A DNA stretch of 64,000 nucleotides from Wenzhouxiangellaceae bacterium (GCA_028289455.1 JANQPN010000039.1:1-64000), one strand, 5' to 3'; positions 17,034 to 27,551 are shown, numbered from the stretch's first letter. Made by a program: numbers and translations. The notes: a model not told the origin generated them from the letters alone.

Positions 17034-18611
17034 ATGCGCCGGTTCAGTTATGCCATTGCGATCTCCCTGATATGCCATTCATTACCGTCAACTGCTGATG
17101 GTGACAGCACTCCTACGCCTGCTCAAATAATTGAGCAGGCATTGGCAGCCATTGGTGGCCTGTCACACATTGAACAGGCCGGTGGCGTGCAACTTGATTT
17201 GAGTGGCGAGTTTGATTTATCAACCCGGCTGCAGGGGCGATCTCCCTTCCGGTCTGAGCTGACGCCCATCACCGAACATATCAGTATTGATTACCGGGAC
17301 AACCGGCTGGCCTATGATATTGACTGGTATAACTATCATCAGTCCCAGCAGCAGCTGAGAGAAATTTATGACAGTAATAATCGGGTGCTGTTTATTGATC
17401 GCCTGAACCGCAATGGCGGATGGCTGCCGTTTGAAACCGTGGCAGACCCACAGCAACGGTTGAGCCGAATGCTGCCGCAGCTGCTGCTTGCGGATGCACT
17501 GCAGCAGCACACTACACTCGACTATTTAAATACCAGTGAAGACGGTGATGCTGTTTTACACAACGTCCGCTACACAACCTCTGCAGGCGACAGCATCGAC
17601 TTGAGCATTGACCGGCAGAGTCTGTTACTGAAATCGGCTTCCAGTCATATCGATATGCCGTTACTGGGCAACACCCAAATCAGCTGGCACTGGCTGGATT
17701 ATTCCACTGCTGATGATCGGCTCTTGTTCCCTAACCGTTTGCAGGTCTATCTTGGCGACAAGCTGATGAAAAGCGTCCAGATGGAGGTGAACCTGGGCTT
17801 TGATCAGCAGGCATTTGCCATTCCCGAAGGCATAACCGTTGATGATCCGCCCCAGCAACTGATCCCGGCATCCGATATCGTGCCTTATGGACAGCGCGAG
17901 TCGGAAGTGGAGCAACTCGCGCCCGGTGTATTTATGGTCATCAACCTGCGTCCCGGTTTCAGATTGCTGTTCGTGGAATTCGATGATTACGTCATGGCAA
18001 TTGATGCGCCTACCGGCTGGTATGAAATGCAGCAGATCCCGCCGATGAACTGGTCACAGGGAGATTCAACTGACTCGCTCGGAGATAAATACCTGCGGGC
18101 CATCAAACAAACCATTCCAGACAAACCGGTGCGCTATCTGGTGCTCACACATCATCACAGCGACCATATCGGTGGCCTGCTGCCGTTTGTCAAAGCCGGC
18201 GCAACTGTTATCGGTGGACAGGCAGCAGTGCATATGGCCCGGCGGGCTGTAGCTGCTACACCGGACAAATCCACCATCGGTTCCGGTTTGCTGACCGAAA
18301 TCATCAGTGGCGAGCATGTGATTAAAGATCACGCTATGGAAGTCCAGCTGGTGGAGTTGCCGGACGGCAATCCCAAGGCCGATAACTATCTAATGGTTTA
18401 TCTGCCCAGACAGAAGATTCTATATGCCACCGCATTTATCTACCCGGTACCGGAAGCCGTGTTTCCACCCAAAGAATCCATTCCACTGTCGCGATATTTT
18501 GTCGAGTGGCTGGACAACAGCAGCCTGGAAACAGAGTCCATTTACAACGTGCACGCAATGGGACTGGTTGAGCCCTGGCAACTGGAAAAAATACGCCAGC
18601 TGACAGACTGA
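17034..18611 (+). CDS. Exported metallo-beta-lactamase-fold hydrolase, second of a tandem pair
   Basis: 525 residues with a signal peptide (AIAISLICHSLPSTADG). The architecture equals its upstream neighbour: an N-terminal beta domain beginning with an IIEQALAAIGG helix, WHWLDYSTADDRLLFPNRL, then QLAPGVFMVINLRPGFRLLF and the MBL motif VLTHHHSDHIGGLLPFVKAG. The late ligand region ILYATAFIYPVPE lacks the GDH seen in the first protein, so metal binding at the second site may differ. The two proteins align over the whole length but with low identity, so the duplication is old. The stop lies 5 bp from the convergent ugd stop, with a 7-bp inverted repeat between. Confidence 0.83.
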   Translation: MRRFSYAIAISLICHSLPSTADGDSTPTPAQIIEQALAAIGGLSHIEQAGGVQLDLSGEFDLSTRLQGRSPFRSELTPITEHISIDYRDNRLAYDIDWYNYHQSQQQLREIYDSNNRVLFIDRLNRNGGWLPFETVADPQQRLSRMLPQLLLADALQQHTTLDYLNTSEDGDAVLHNVRYTTSAGDSIDLSIDRQSLLLKSASSHIDMPLLGNTQISWHWLDYSTADDRLLFPNRLQVYLGDKLMKSVQMEVNLGFDQQAFAIPEGITVDDPPQQLIPASDIVPYGQRESEVEQLAPGVFMVINLRPGFRLLFVEFDDYVMAIDAPTGWYEMQQIPPMNWSQGDSTDSLGDKYLRAIKQTIPDKPVRYLVLTHHHSDHIGGLLPFVKAGATVIGGQAAVHMARRAVAATPDKSTIGSGLLTEIISGEHVIKDHAMEVQLVELPDGNPKADNYLMVYLPRQKILYATAFIYPVPEAVFPPKESIPLSRYFVEWLDNSSLETESIYNVHAMGLVEPWQLEKIRQLTD

Positions 18612-18616
18612 GACTG

Positions 18617-19951
18617 TCAGGTCTGCAGACTGCGCCCTATGGCAAAATGCTGCAGGCCTGCACGGGCCACCAGTTCCGGATCATAAATGTTTCGTCCGTC
18701 TACCAGTACAGGGTGGTTTAATGCTTCCCGGATACGCTTAAAATCCGGGCTCCAGAAGCTTTTCCATTCTGTCACCACTGCCAGTGCGTCTGCCCCATCC
18801 AGCGCCTGATAGGCCTGGTCGAAGAACTGCAACCGCCCATCGGCCGCCTGATCAGGGTACAACCCAGCGGTTGCCAGCATCGCCTGTGGGTCAAATGCCC
18901 GAACCACAGCTCCTGCAGACCACAGCTGCTCCATCAGCACCCGGCTGGGCGCCTCGCGCATGTCGTCGGTTTCCGGTTTGAACGCCAGCCCCCACAGCGC
19001 AATTATTTTACCTTCTAAATTACCTTCAAAGTAGTCATTAAGTATTTGATATAATTTTTCTTTTTGAAATTTATTGACTGCCTGAACTGCGTCAAGAATA
19101 TGCGAATCAGAACCTACCTGCCCGGCAGTGTGGGCTAATGCCTGTAGATCCTTGGGAAAACACGAACCGCCAAACCCTGCCCCGGCATATAAAAATGCGT
19201 AGCCAATCCGCGGGTCAGAACCTATGCCAATCCTGACCTGTTCGATATCGGCACCCACCTGATCAGCAATTCCCGCCAGTTCGTTCATGAAGCTGATACG
19301 GGTGGCCAGCATCGCATTGGCTGCGTACTTGGTCAGTTCAGCAGAGGCAATATCCATCACGATCAGCTTCTCATGATTGCGGTTATATGGTGCATAAATT
19401 GCCCGCAATGCCTTCTCGGCCCGTCGGCTGTCAACACCAATAACTATCCGGTCCGGGCGTTGAAAATCCTGCAGCGCGGCACCCTCTTTTAAAAACTCCG
19501 GATTAAATGCCACATCAAACTCAACATTCCGTTCTGCTGAATATTTCTCGATAATCTCCCTGACCTTTTTGGTCGTACCTACCGGAACAGTGGATTTGAT
19601 AATTATCAGCCTGTATTCACTGATATGCTCGCCAATGGCCTGTGACACCGCTTCCACAGCGCTTAAATCGGCACTGCCGTCCTCATTGGTCGGCGTTCCA
19701 ACACCAATAAACAGCACTTCACAGTTCTCGATGCATTGTTGCGCCGACAAAGTAAATTGCAGGCGCCCTGCTGCCAGGTTGTTTTTAACGATTGGCTTCA
19801 GGCCCGGCTCATAAATGGGTATTTCACCACCATTCAGCATATCCACCCGCTCAGCACTGACATCCACGCCAATAACATCATTGCCGACTTCGGCAAGACA
19901 TGCGCCGGTCACCAAACCGACATAACCACATCCAAATACACCAATACGCAT
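18617..19951 (-). CDS. ugd: UDP-glucose 6-dehydrogenase
   Basis: 444 residues, numbered from the ATG at 19951 because MRIGVFGCGYVGLVTGACL is the usual beginning of the enzyme. It oxidises UDP-glucose to UDP-glucuronate with two NAD+ in the cytosol, feeding polysaccharide or lipid A modification. The Rossmann motif is GCGYVGLVTG. The NAD/UDP middle domain holds STVPVGTTKK and FNPEFLKEG. The catalytic Cys lies in AGFGGSCFPKDLQAL (about residue 260). The C-terminal UDP-binding domain carries WGLAFKPETDDMREAPS. Length and order match the family. No polysaccharide cluster surrounds it; it stands alone between the MBL pair and rimK. Confidence 0.96.
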   Translation of the reverse strand: MRIGVFGCGYVGLVTGACLAEVGNDVIGVDVSAERVDMLNGGEIPIYEPGLKPIVKNNLAAGRLQFTLSAQQCIENCEVLFIGVGTPTNEDGSADLSAVEAVSQAIGEHISEYRLIIIKSTVPVGTTKKVREIIEKYSAERNVEFDVAFNPEFLKEGAALQDFQRPDRIVIGVDSRRAEKALRAIYAPYNRNHEKLIVMDIASAELTKYAANAMLATRISFMNELAGIADQVGADIEQVRIGIGSDPRIGYAFLYAGAGFGGSCFPKDLQALAHTAGQVGSDSHILDAVQAVNKFQKEKLYQILNDYFEGNLEGKIIALWGLAFKPETDDMREAPSRVLMEQLWSAGAVVRAFDPQAMLATAGLYPDQAADGRLQFFDQAYQALDGADALAVVTEWKSFWSPDFKRIREALNHPVLVDGRNIYDPELVARAGLQHFAIGRSLQT

Positions 19952-20077
19952 TTTATTTTCCGTAATATCCAGCCGTCCGCAGCTGCCACTATGGCACACG
20001 AACCTTTTGCATGTTAACTGAACAATGTTAATAACCAGGCATTGTGTTTTCATGACAATTCAGGCAACTTACCGGCC

Positions 20078-20527
20078 ATGAGCAAAACCAAGCATCCAAC
20101 CATCATCATCGGCGCCTGTGAATGGATAGGCCTGCCGCTACTGGATGTGAACAAACTGCGCGCCCGGATAGATACAGGCGCGAAAACGTCGGCGCTGCAC
20201 GTCAGCGATCTGGAAACTTTCCGAAAACGCGGGGCAGACTGGCTGCGCTATCGGGTGGCCATCGGCAGCCCCCGCCCCAACCGATATGTGGACTGCGAAT
20301 CCAGACTAACCAATATCCGTAAAGTGCGTAATACCAGCGGAAAAATGGAGGAACGTTTTTGTATCAACACCCGTTTACTGATCGGCGCCACCGGCTGGGA
20401 TGCTGAAATAACCCTGGCCTGCCGGCGTAAAATGCGCTACCGGATGCTATTGGGCAGAACCGCTATGAGCCACCATGCCCTGGTCGACCCGGGACGCCGT
20501 TATCTGCAGGGATTTCCTCGCAGCTGA
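20078..20527 (+). CDS. RimK-associated retropepsin-like zinc/aspartic protease family protein
   Basis: 149 residues from the ATG at 20078. It belongs to the ATP-dependent zinc protease family (Zn_protease, DUF785; RimB in Pseudomonas). IIIGACEWIGLPLLDV is followed by ARIDTGAKTSALHV, whose DTG-like IDTGA is the retropepsin signature. RRKMRYRMLLGRTAMSHHALVDP is the conserved end. In Pseudomonas RimB removes or limits glutamates added by RimK to ribosomal protein S6 (from memory). It is 107 bp upstream of rimK on the same strand, the usual pairing. No rimA-like gene is present. Confidence 0.88.
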   Translation: MSKTKHPTIIIGACEWIGLPLLDVNKLRARIDTGAKTSALHVSDLETFRKRGADWLRYRVAIGSPRPNRYVDCESRLTNIRKVRNTSGKMEERFCINTRLLIGATGWDAEITLACRRKMRYRMLLGRTAMSHHALVDPGRRYLQGFPRS

Positions 20528-20634
20528 CCGCTAATACTGTCGTCATTCTGCCAAGAACATGCATTAAAATAACTGATGAACCATTTGCTGCCCAACGCGC
20601 TGATAATTACTGACTGCAAGATCCGTTACGCCTT

Positions 20635-21546
20635 ATGAAAATCGCCATCTTATCGCGCAGCAGCCGCATCTATTCCACTGACCGGCTATTGCAGGCCGCA
20701 CATCAGCGCGGCCACCAGGTGGAAGTCATCGATACGCTGCGCTGCTACATGAATATTGCCTCGCACAGGCCGAGTATTCATTACCGTGGCGAAAAGCTGA
20801 CCAAACCCGATGCAATCATCCCCAGAATCGGCGCCTCAATTACTTTTTACGGTACTGCCGTCCTGCGCCAGTTTGAAATGATTGGCACTTTTCCGCTGAA
20901 TGAGTCGGTCGCCATCAGCCGGTCGCGCGATAAGCTGCGTTCACTGCAATTGCTTTCGCGCCGTGGCATCGGCCTGCCGGTTACCGGTTTCTGCCGCTCC
21001 CCGGACGATATCGACGATTTGATTAAAATGGTTGGTGGCGCACCGCTGGTGATTAAACTGCTGGAAGGAACACAGGGTATCGGCGTAGTTCTGGCAGAAA
21101 CCCGTAAGGCCGCAGAAAGCGTTATCGAAGCCTTTATGGGATTGAACGCCAACATTATGGTGCAGGAATATATCAAAGAAGCCAAAGGTGCCGATATCCG
21201 CTGCCTGGTCATCGGTAATAAGGTGGTAGCAGCCATGCGCCGTCAGGCGCCACCCGGCGAGTTCCGCTCTAATCTGCACCGTGGCGGTACTGCCGAGATC
21301 ATCAAAATCACACCGGAAGAACGCAGCACCGCTGTGCGCGCCGCTAAAATCATGGGGTTGAACGTGGCTGGCGTCGACCTGCTGCGTTCCAATCACGGCC
21401 CGCTGGTGATGGAAGTCAATTCATCTCCCGGTCTGCAGGGTATCGAAGAAGCCACCGGCAAGGATATTGCCGGCATGATCATTCAGTTTCTGGAGAAAAA
21501 CGTAGAGCTGAACAAACCCGGAACCCGCACCAAAGGCAAAGGCTGA
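20635..21546 (+). CDS. rimK: Ribosomal protein S6--L-glutamate ligase
   Basis: 303 residues, within one or two of the family length. It is an ATP-grasp enzyme that adds glutamates to the C-terminus of ribosomal protein S6. The N-terminus [18 protein letters not shown], the ATP-grasp lysine region [18 protein letters not shown], the E-loop [20 protein letters not shown], the [17 protein letters not shown] block and the metal-binding [17 protein letters not shown] are all intact. It is transcribed after the small protease gene. It ends 70 bp before the convergent RHS gene. Confidence 0.96.
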   Translation: MKIAILSRSSRIYSTDRLLQAAHQRGHQVEVIDTLRCYMNIASHRPSIHYRGEKLTKPDAIIPRIGASITFYGTAVLRQFEMIGTFPLNESVAISRSRDKLRSLQLLSRRGIGLPVTGFCRSPDDIDDLIKMVGGAPLVIKLLEGTQGIGVVLAETRKAAESVIEAFMGLNANIMVQEYIKEAKGADIRCLVIGNKVVAAMRRQAPPGEFRSNLHRGGTAEIIKITPEERSTAVRAAKIMGLNVAGVDLLRSNHGPLVMEVNSSPGLQGIEEATGKDIAGMIIQFLEKNVELNKPGTRTKGKG

Positions 21547-21617
21547 ACACCTAAAACCTTTGCCCCGACACTCCGCTGATCCTTATAAATGATGCAGGCC
21601 GCCTGTCCTGCATGCTG

Positions 21618-24600
21618 CTAGAGCACGCAGTCACCATCATCCAGTTCTTTAGGGTCATTCCCATCACCCAGTCCTGTGCTCTTGCCGTTATCACTGCCCT
21701 CGGCCGCTGCGGCATTGCTGTTGCCGGCTGACTGCTGACTGGTCCCCGGGCATGTCTCAAACAGCCCCATGTAGGATTTGACTGCGGTACGGCCGGTATC
21801 CGACAAATCACCTACGGTCGCCACTGATACCGTGTTGACGATTTCTTCAGCTATACCTGCCAGGAACCGCATGCCCTCCAGGCGCATAAAATCATTGTCA
21901 AAGGGCCGGATTTCACGAAATGGTCTGAGATAACTTAGCGGCTGCCGCTGGGAATCTGTAATGCTAACGTCCACTGTCGACGGCAGATTAGCGCTGCCAT
22001 CAGCAAACCTCAGATAGGTCGGTGTTTCAGCCGGGTTGGTGGCTGGAAAAACAGCATCAAATGAAAATATCGCCCGTATCTCAACATCACTCACATCATC
22101 ACCCGGTACACGGCTGTCGGGAAAACCCGATTCCTGGTCCTGGAAAAACGAATCCACCACAGTCTTATTGCTGAACACACCACGCGGTTGCGGTGGCGTC
22201 CACAAACTATTGTCCGCCAACCCTGACCATATTGACGGCTGGCCCTGCGGCCACACGATAAACGTCTGGATGACGCTATCGCCGGCATTGGGCATGGCGT
22301 TATCACTGCTGTCCTCACGCACCCCGATCGGTCCGAATTTATTGCTGTCGCCACTTCCCGACGGACTGAAATCCAAATCACCGGCAGTGTAATGTGGTGC
22401 GCGGCCGGTATAGCTGATTCTGACGTTGTGATCACGCGGCTGCAGCCCTTCAGCATCGCTGAAACGCGATGGATTGCCGAGTGCGAACGCATACGGATTC
22501 AGCAAATCCGGATTGCCTGTTTGCGGCCACAACGGTTCACGGCTCAGGAAGCTGGCGGTTTGCGAGTCGTAAACCCGTGCGCCCATGCGGTAGTAGCGGC
22601 CGGGATCATCCAGCTGCAGCACGCCCAGCCCGCCATGATATGTGAATGGTTGATCATTGCTGCCGTTGTGCGCCAACAGTTGCCCATAAGGCAGATACAG
22701 ATAGGTATCGGTCAGTGCACCGCCGGCATCGCTTAGCGCCAGGGTCGAACCCATGTGATCAAAATGGAAATGACGTACGGCGTTACTGGCGGATGTATCG
22801 ATCATATAGAGCAATGTGCCACCCGGTGACCAGATATAGAACCGCTGAAATGCTCCGCCGTCAATCTGCTCGGCAACCAGTGGCCGGCCCGGCAGAGCTG
22901 CCTGGTGGTGATAGCGCAGCGTTCCAGCGGCATCGCTGCGGGTTACCGGATCACCGAGTCCATTGTAGGAAAACAATGCGCCATTCAAATCAGCAACCCG
23001 GCTTTCACCGTCCCATACAAAGCTTTCACCGGGCGCCGCAGTTCGCCGACCGCGCCCATCGTAAACATAACCTGTGGTATCAACCTGCGATGCCGCATCG
23101 TGGCTGAAAGTATCGCTGCTGTCGGCAAACAACATGGGATCTGGCGGTAACGGAATCTGCTGATCTGAACTCATGATCCTGCCATTGGCATCCAGATTCA
23201 GCTGCAGATCGATAAGTACATTGGCGGTGGCTGTATTTTCTGTTTCAACCCGGGTCAGCCGGCTGGCCATGTCATAACTGAAGCGGGTTTCAGTATTATT
23301 ATTGCGTTCAATCCGGATCAGCTTGCTGTCGGCATCATAGAAAAAATCGACAACCGTATTGGTGAGATCATCACTGACACGGGTCAACAGCCCGGTCAAA
23401 GGGTCGTGCATATAATCCACAGTAAATTGGCCGTTGTTATAACTGAGCAGGTCCAGTCGCCGACCCGGTGTATAAGCGGCAGTGAAAGCAATACCGTCTG
23501 ATTCAATGCTGGTAACCTGCCCTTCGCTGTTGTATTCAAGGTCAATACCGTCGGTAGCGGTTAACCGGTACAACTCATCGTAACTGTACAGCAGCGTTTC
23601 GCCACTTTGATAAGACCGCATCACCACGTTACTCCGGGCATCATAAGCATATGTCAGTTGATCGCTGTCGGCATAATTCACCTGGTCGATTCGGCCCCGG
23701 GCATCATAGCTGAAGAGGTCCTGATTGCTCAGCGGATCACTGCGGGACGACAACCGGCCTTCACTGCTGTAATTGAATGTCCAGTCCTGCTGGTTGAAAT
23801 CGTTGATAACGGTCAGGTTGCCGGTATTGTCCCGGGTGTAATTCGTACCGGCTACCGGATTGCCCGAGTCATCCGAGACGGTAACAGCAACCAGTTGACT
23901 GCGGGCATCGTAGGCATAGTCGATCCGGCTGCCGGAAGGCGCTGTAATCCGGGTGAGGCGGCTTAAACCGTCATAGCTGAATTCCATGCGATTCAGCAAC
24001 GGGTCAACCACTGCGGTCAACCGGCCAAGACGATCCGATTCATAATTCGCTGTGCGGCCCAATGGCGATGTGAGCTGCTGTGGCACGCCTTCTTCGTTGT
24101 ATCCCAGCATTGCGGTATTGCCTGCATTGCTGATCGATGTCAGGTTACCGTTGACATCATAGCCATAGCTGCTCTGAATGCCGTCGGCATCACTAAGGCT
24201 CTGTGGCCGGCGCTCGGCATTGTAAGTCAGTGTGACGGTTTCACCGCGGCGATCGGTCACGGTAGTCAAATTATCCAGCAGGTTGTAACCGAACTGACTG
24301 AAAGTCAACGTCGGATCCATGATGCTGGTCAGATTCCCGTTGTTGTCATAGCCGTAGCTCACGGTATTCCCGTTGGCATCGGTAATATTGGTGATCTGAT
24401 CGTTGGCGTTATAGCTGAAGCTAATTTCCGGCGGTGTAAGCTCGCCGGTCTGTGGCGGCAAAACCCGGTTAAGCCGGCGTATGGAATCGTATTCATACGT
24501 TATGATACCGGCTTCACTATCAGTCACAGTGGCCAGAGTCCCGTCCGCGTTATAAGTGTTGGTGGTCACCCCGCCGGTGGGGTTGGTCCCGGTCAGCAAC

Positions 24601-27551
24601 TGACCGGCAGCATTGTAAGTGAACATCCATTGCTGGCCCGCCTGGTCGGTAATTCCGGTCAGATTACCGGCTGCATCATAACTGTACTGACGGTTGGTAT
24701 TGCCCGGATAGTCTATCCGGGTCAGATTATAAAAAGTGAAAGTGGCACTATCGGGGACAATACCAAAAGTCTGCTGCTGTGCAGTACGGCTGAAAAGCCA
24801 GGTATTGTCTTCGGCGTCGGTAAACATGGCCAGCTTGCCGGATTCCGGATGATAATTGAACTCCGTCATACCCCGTTGCGCGCCGCTGACGCGATCCAAC
24901 AGCAATGCCAGCCGCCCATCCACATCGTAGTTGAGCAAAATACTGTTGCCTGCCCGGTCCTGAACAGCAATCGCTGCGCGTCCGAATGGCTCATGGGTAA
25001 ATATCTGATTGCCGGTTGGGTCACTGACGGTGCTCTGCCCCGCTGCCGGCACATCCAGTAACAGGTCAATACCGTTGCTCAGGCCATCCAGCTGCATCGC
25101 CACTGTTCCATCGGTGTCGTAGATCTGATTCAGCGGTGAATTGGCTTCGGGGCGGATGGTGTTGGTCAGCAGCGCTCCATGGCTGGTTGAAGTATCGTAC
25201 TGATAAGTGGTGGTATTGCCACGGGCATCGGTGTAAGTAGCCAGATTGCCGTTGAAATAGGCATAACCCAGGTTGCGTGTGCCGTCTGTGATGCCGGTCA
25301 ACAAATCCAGGTTATAAGTAAAATCCAGTGTCCGTCCTAAACCGTCAGTGACGCTTTGCACTAAACGGGAAGATGTACTGGGATATGTCAGTAATTGGAT
25401 GTTTGCATTGCGATCCCGAATCGACTGCAGCCTGCCAAATGCAGCCAACGGATTATTATTAAAATTAAAAACCAGGTTTTTCAAAGGATCCATCAACCAG
25501 AACGAGGACAGCGACTCAGACAACTGATAGGCCACCTCCAGCGGTTGCACCAGCCGCCAACCGGTCGGCGCAGAGGCATCGGCAGCAAACTGCAGCACCC
25601 GGCCACCGAAATAGATAATTTCCACCGTATCCGCGTCCGGCATTGTGAGCTGAAGTTCATAGTCATGCATCCAGTTGGAACCCAGCGCACTTTGCACCCG
25701 GCCGTCATCATCCAGCAAGGAGGCATAGCGGCGGACAAATTTAAGCGGCAATGGACCACCAAGGTTAATATCGGTTACGGAATTGGTGAAAAACTCGCCT
25801 GACTGGGCGCTGACGGGATCTTCGGTTGCCGCTGCAGCACGCTGATTGGCATCGGTTTCCGCCAAAGATTCCAACGGCTGCATGCAGGCATTCAACTTGT
25901 TTTCAGTGGCCGGTAATGCCTGCAGTATGAGTGCATTTCCAGGGTCCGGCTGAATAAGTTGTGCAGCATCCGGGCAACGCTGCAGGCTGTCACGGGTCGG
26001 ATGCCCGTTACTGTTTTCAGCCATTAAGGCAATCTCTTCATTGTCAAACAACAGGCTGACAAAACTCTCAACGGTCAGTTCTCTGCCTGAAATCATCGCC
26101 TCCGGGGTACCTTGCGGTACAACATCATCCATCTCATAAATAGCTGCTTCATGAATCGCATTTGATTGTGTCGGCAGTGTGACTGGACCATTGGCCATTA
26201 TCACCAGATAGCCGTCAGCACCGGCGGTCATACCATCCAGGTCAATGCTGTTGAATGCGGTAAGATTATCCTGCGTATCGTTTGCCAGCGATACGAAAAC
26301 CAGTCCATCCAGTGCAACTGCCCCGAGATTTCCGTCGTAAAGCTCAACATACTGATCATCAAAGTCCAGCGGGTCATCTGCAGTATTCACTTCCAGCTCA
26401 TTTATCACCACATAACGGTTCATAGCACTCAGCGTTTCCGCATAAGGCAAAAAACTCTCGGTGGCAAAAGGCGTTTTAACGGCATCGGGGATAACCTGAA
26501 AACTGCCGCCCGATAAAATCTGTGTGAAGTCCAGAGGGACTTGAGCGGGATCAGACAATATAGTCAAAAGGTTGGGGTCTACTGTTTGCTGAGAGTCGGT
26601 AATAAACACCAGTGCATCCTGATCTGATGCGCTTTGTTGCAGCAATACTCCGCCGGGCTCGTCCTGTAGTGACAGATCAAACTGAAAATACCCTTCGCTG
26701 TTGGTGCCGTTTCCGTCCAGATTAAAGGTGCTTATTACATTCCCCAGACTATCGACTATAGACAGGCTCCATCCATTCAACGAACTGTTCGGGGATCCAG
26801 CCAGCTCTAGTGTCGAATCAATCAGTGTTGGCCCACGCAGTGGACCGGGCAACGATATGTTCAGTGACAACTCATTGATGACAAAATCCGGCTGCGGTGG
26901 AATGGTTTCCAGGAAACGGATACCGCCAAATGTTTCTATGCCGCCACCGGTAAAAATATCGGCGGCCTGAGGGATTTCCAGAATAACCATAAAGTTATTC
27001 GCATTTTGCGCCTGTACCGTCAGTATCGACTGCATGGTTGGCACATCGATGACATGCATCATCGGCTCTGTCAGAGAGCCGTAAAAAAACGGCCCAAAGA
27101 TTTCTGCCGCGAGTGGCGGACGGTTGGCCGGTGGTGCATTGGCAACCTGTTCGGAAACGATATAGAACTTATCCAGTGCTGTCGGTGCAAACGGCGGTCC
27201 GTCACCGGAGGCCGCATTGAATTCGAAACCGCCAACAAAATCTACCCGTGGCAGAGGGAACGGGCTGATATCCACCTGGGCTGAATCACCGGGATCAGTC
27301 AGCTCCAGGCCACGCGGGTTCACAAACGGAGGGAATGCGCGGCAGATTACTCCGCCGTTCAATACCGGGCTCGGCGGCGGCACAGGGCAATCAGCCACAG
27401 TTTGTGCCTGTAATGGTTTGGCGTACAGACTGCCGAGAATAAGGCCGGCACCAAATAACAGACTGATCAGGCAGCTGTTGAAGCCATCACACAAAAGCCT
27501 GCTGCCGGATTGACGAACCTGCTGTAAATACCCTGTGACCATCTCACCCAT
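21618..27551 (-). CDS. Giant secreted RHS/YD-repeat protein with lamin-tail domain and unrecognised C-terminal tip
   Basis: 1977 residues. An N-terminal hydrophobic segment (SLLFGAGLILGSLYAKPLQAQ, cut near residue 50) points to Sec export. A lamin-tail-like domain follows at about 377-470 (VVINELEVNTADDPLDFDDQ). A DUF6531-type block lies near 575-660 (SAQSGEFFTNSVTDINLGG). YD repeats run from about 690 to 1620 (many copies of YDxxGNLTxITD), then the RHS core with YLPYGQLLAHNG, RYYRMGARVYDS and FLSREPL (about 1665). The last ~273 residues form a tip with no nuclease, deaminase or pore motif that I recognise. It ends in an Asp/Gly-rich tail with two Cys. No immunity gene follows; rimK is convergent. 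It may be a shell-like surface protein rather than a toxin. Confidence 0.9.
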   Translation of the reverse strand: MGEMVTGYLQQVRQSGSRLLCDGFNSCLISLLFGAGLILGSLYAKPLQAQTVADCPVPPPSPVLNGGVICRAFPPFVNPRGLELTDPGDSAQVDISPFPLPRVDFVGGFEFNAASGDGPPFAPTALDKFYIVSEQVANAPPANRPPLAAEIFGPFFYGSLTEPMMHVIDVPTMQSILTVQAQNANNFMVILEIPQAADIFTGGGIETFGGIRFLETIPPQPDFVINELSLNISLPGPLRGPTLIDSTLELAGSPNSSLNGWSLSIVDSLGNVISTFNLDGNGTNSEGYFQFDLSLQDEPGGVLLQQSASDQDALVFITDSQQTVDPNLLTILSDPAQVPLDFTQILSGGSFQVIPDAVKTPFATESFLPYAETLSAMNRYVVINELEVNTADDPLDFDDQYVELYDGNLGAVALDGLVFVSLANDTQDNLTAFNSIDLDGMTAGADGYLVIMANGPVTLPTQSNAIHEAAIYEMDDVVPQGTPEAMISGRELTVESFVSLLFDNEEIALMAENSNGHPTRDSLQRCPDAAQLIQPDPGNALILQALPATENKLNACMQPLESLAETDANQRAAAATEDPVSAQSGEFFTNSVTDINLGGPLPLKFVRRYASLLDDDGRVQSALGSNWMHDYELQLTMPDADTVEIIYFGGRVLQFAADASAPTGWRLVQPLEVAYQLSESLSSFWLMDPLKNLVFNFNNNPLAAFGRLQSIRDRNANIQLLTYPSTSSRLVQSVTDGLGRTLDFTYNLDLLTGITDGTRNLGYAYFNGNLATYTDARGNTTTYQYDTSTSHGALLTNTIRPEANSPLNQIYDTDGTVAMQLDGLSNGIDLLLDVPAAGQSTVSDPTGNQIFTHEPFGRAAIAVQDRAGNSILLNYDVDGRLALLLDRVSGAQRGMTEFNYHPESGKLAMFTDAEDNTWLFSRTAQQQTFGIVPDSATFTFYNLTRIDYPGNTNRQYSYDAAGNLTGITDQAGQQWMFTYNAAGQLLTGTNPTGGVTTNTYNADGTLATVTDSEAGIITYEYDSIRRLNRVLPPQTGELTPPEISFSYNANDQITNITDANGNTVSYGYDNNGNLTSIMDPTLTFSQFGYNLLDNLTTVTDRRGETVTLTYNAERRPQSLSDADGIQSSYGYDVNGNLTSISNAGNTAMLGYNEEGVPQQLTSPLGRTANYESDRLGRLTAVVDPLLNRMEFSYDGLSRLTRITAPSGSRIDYAYDARSQLVAVTVSDDSGNPVAGTNYTRDNTGNLTVINDFNQQDWTFNYSSEGRLSSRSDPLSNQDLFSYDARGRIDQVNYADSDQLTYAYDARSNVVMRSYQSGETLLYSYDELYRLTATDGIDLEYNSEGQVTSIESDGIAFTAAYTPGRRLDLLSYNNGQFTVDYMHDPLTGLLTRVSDDLTNTVVDFFYDADSKLIRIERNNNTETRFSYDMASRLTRVETENTATANVLIDLQLNLDANGRIMSSDQQIPLPPDPMLFADSSDTFSHDAASQVDTTGYVYDGRGRRTAAPGESFVWDGESRVADLNGALFSYNGLGDPVTRSDAAGTLRYHHQAALPGRPLVAEQIDGGAFQRFYIWSPGGTLLYMIDTSASNAVRHFHFDHMGSTLALSDAGGALTDTYLYLPYGQLLAHNGSNDQPFTYHGGLGVLQLDDPGRYYRMGARVYDSQTASFLSREPLWPQTGNPDLLNPYAFALGNPSRFSDAEGLQPRDHNVRISYTGRAPHYTAGDLDFSPSGSGDSNKFGPIGVREDSSDNAMPNAGDSVIQTFIVWPQGQPSIWSGLADNSLWTPPQPRGVFSNKTVVDSFFQDQESGFPDSRVPGDDVSDVEIRAIFSFDAVFPATNPAETPTYLRFADGSANLPSTVDVSITDSQRQPLSYLRPFREIRPFDNDFMRLEGMRFLAGIAEEIVNTVSVATVGDLSDTGRTAVKSYMGLFETCPGTSQQSAGNSNAAAAEGSDNGKSTGLGDGNDPKELDDGDCVL

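Noticed and set aside
18600..18620. CTGACAG/CTGTCAG hairpin between the MBL and ugd stops
   Set aside because: No T-run follows on either strand, so it is not called a terminator.
21618..22440. RHS toxin tip with nuclease or deaminase domain
   Set aside because: No HNH, deaminase (HAE/PCxxC), ADP-ribosyl or pore motif is readable, and no immunity-sized gene follows.
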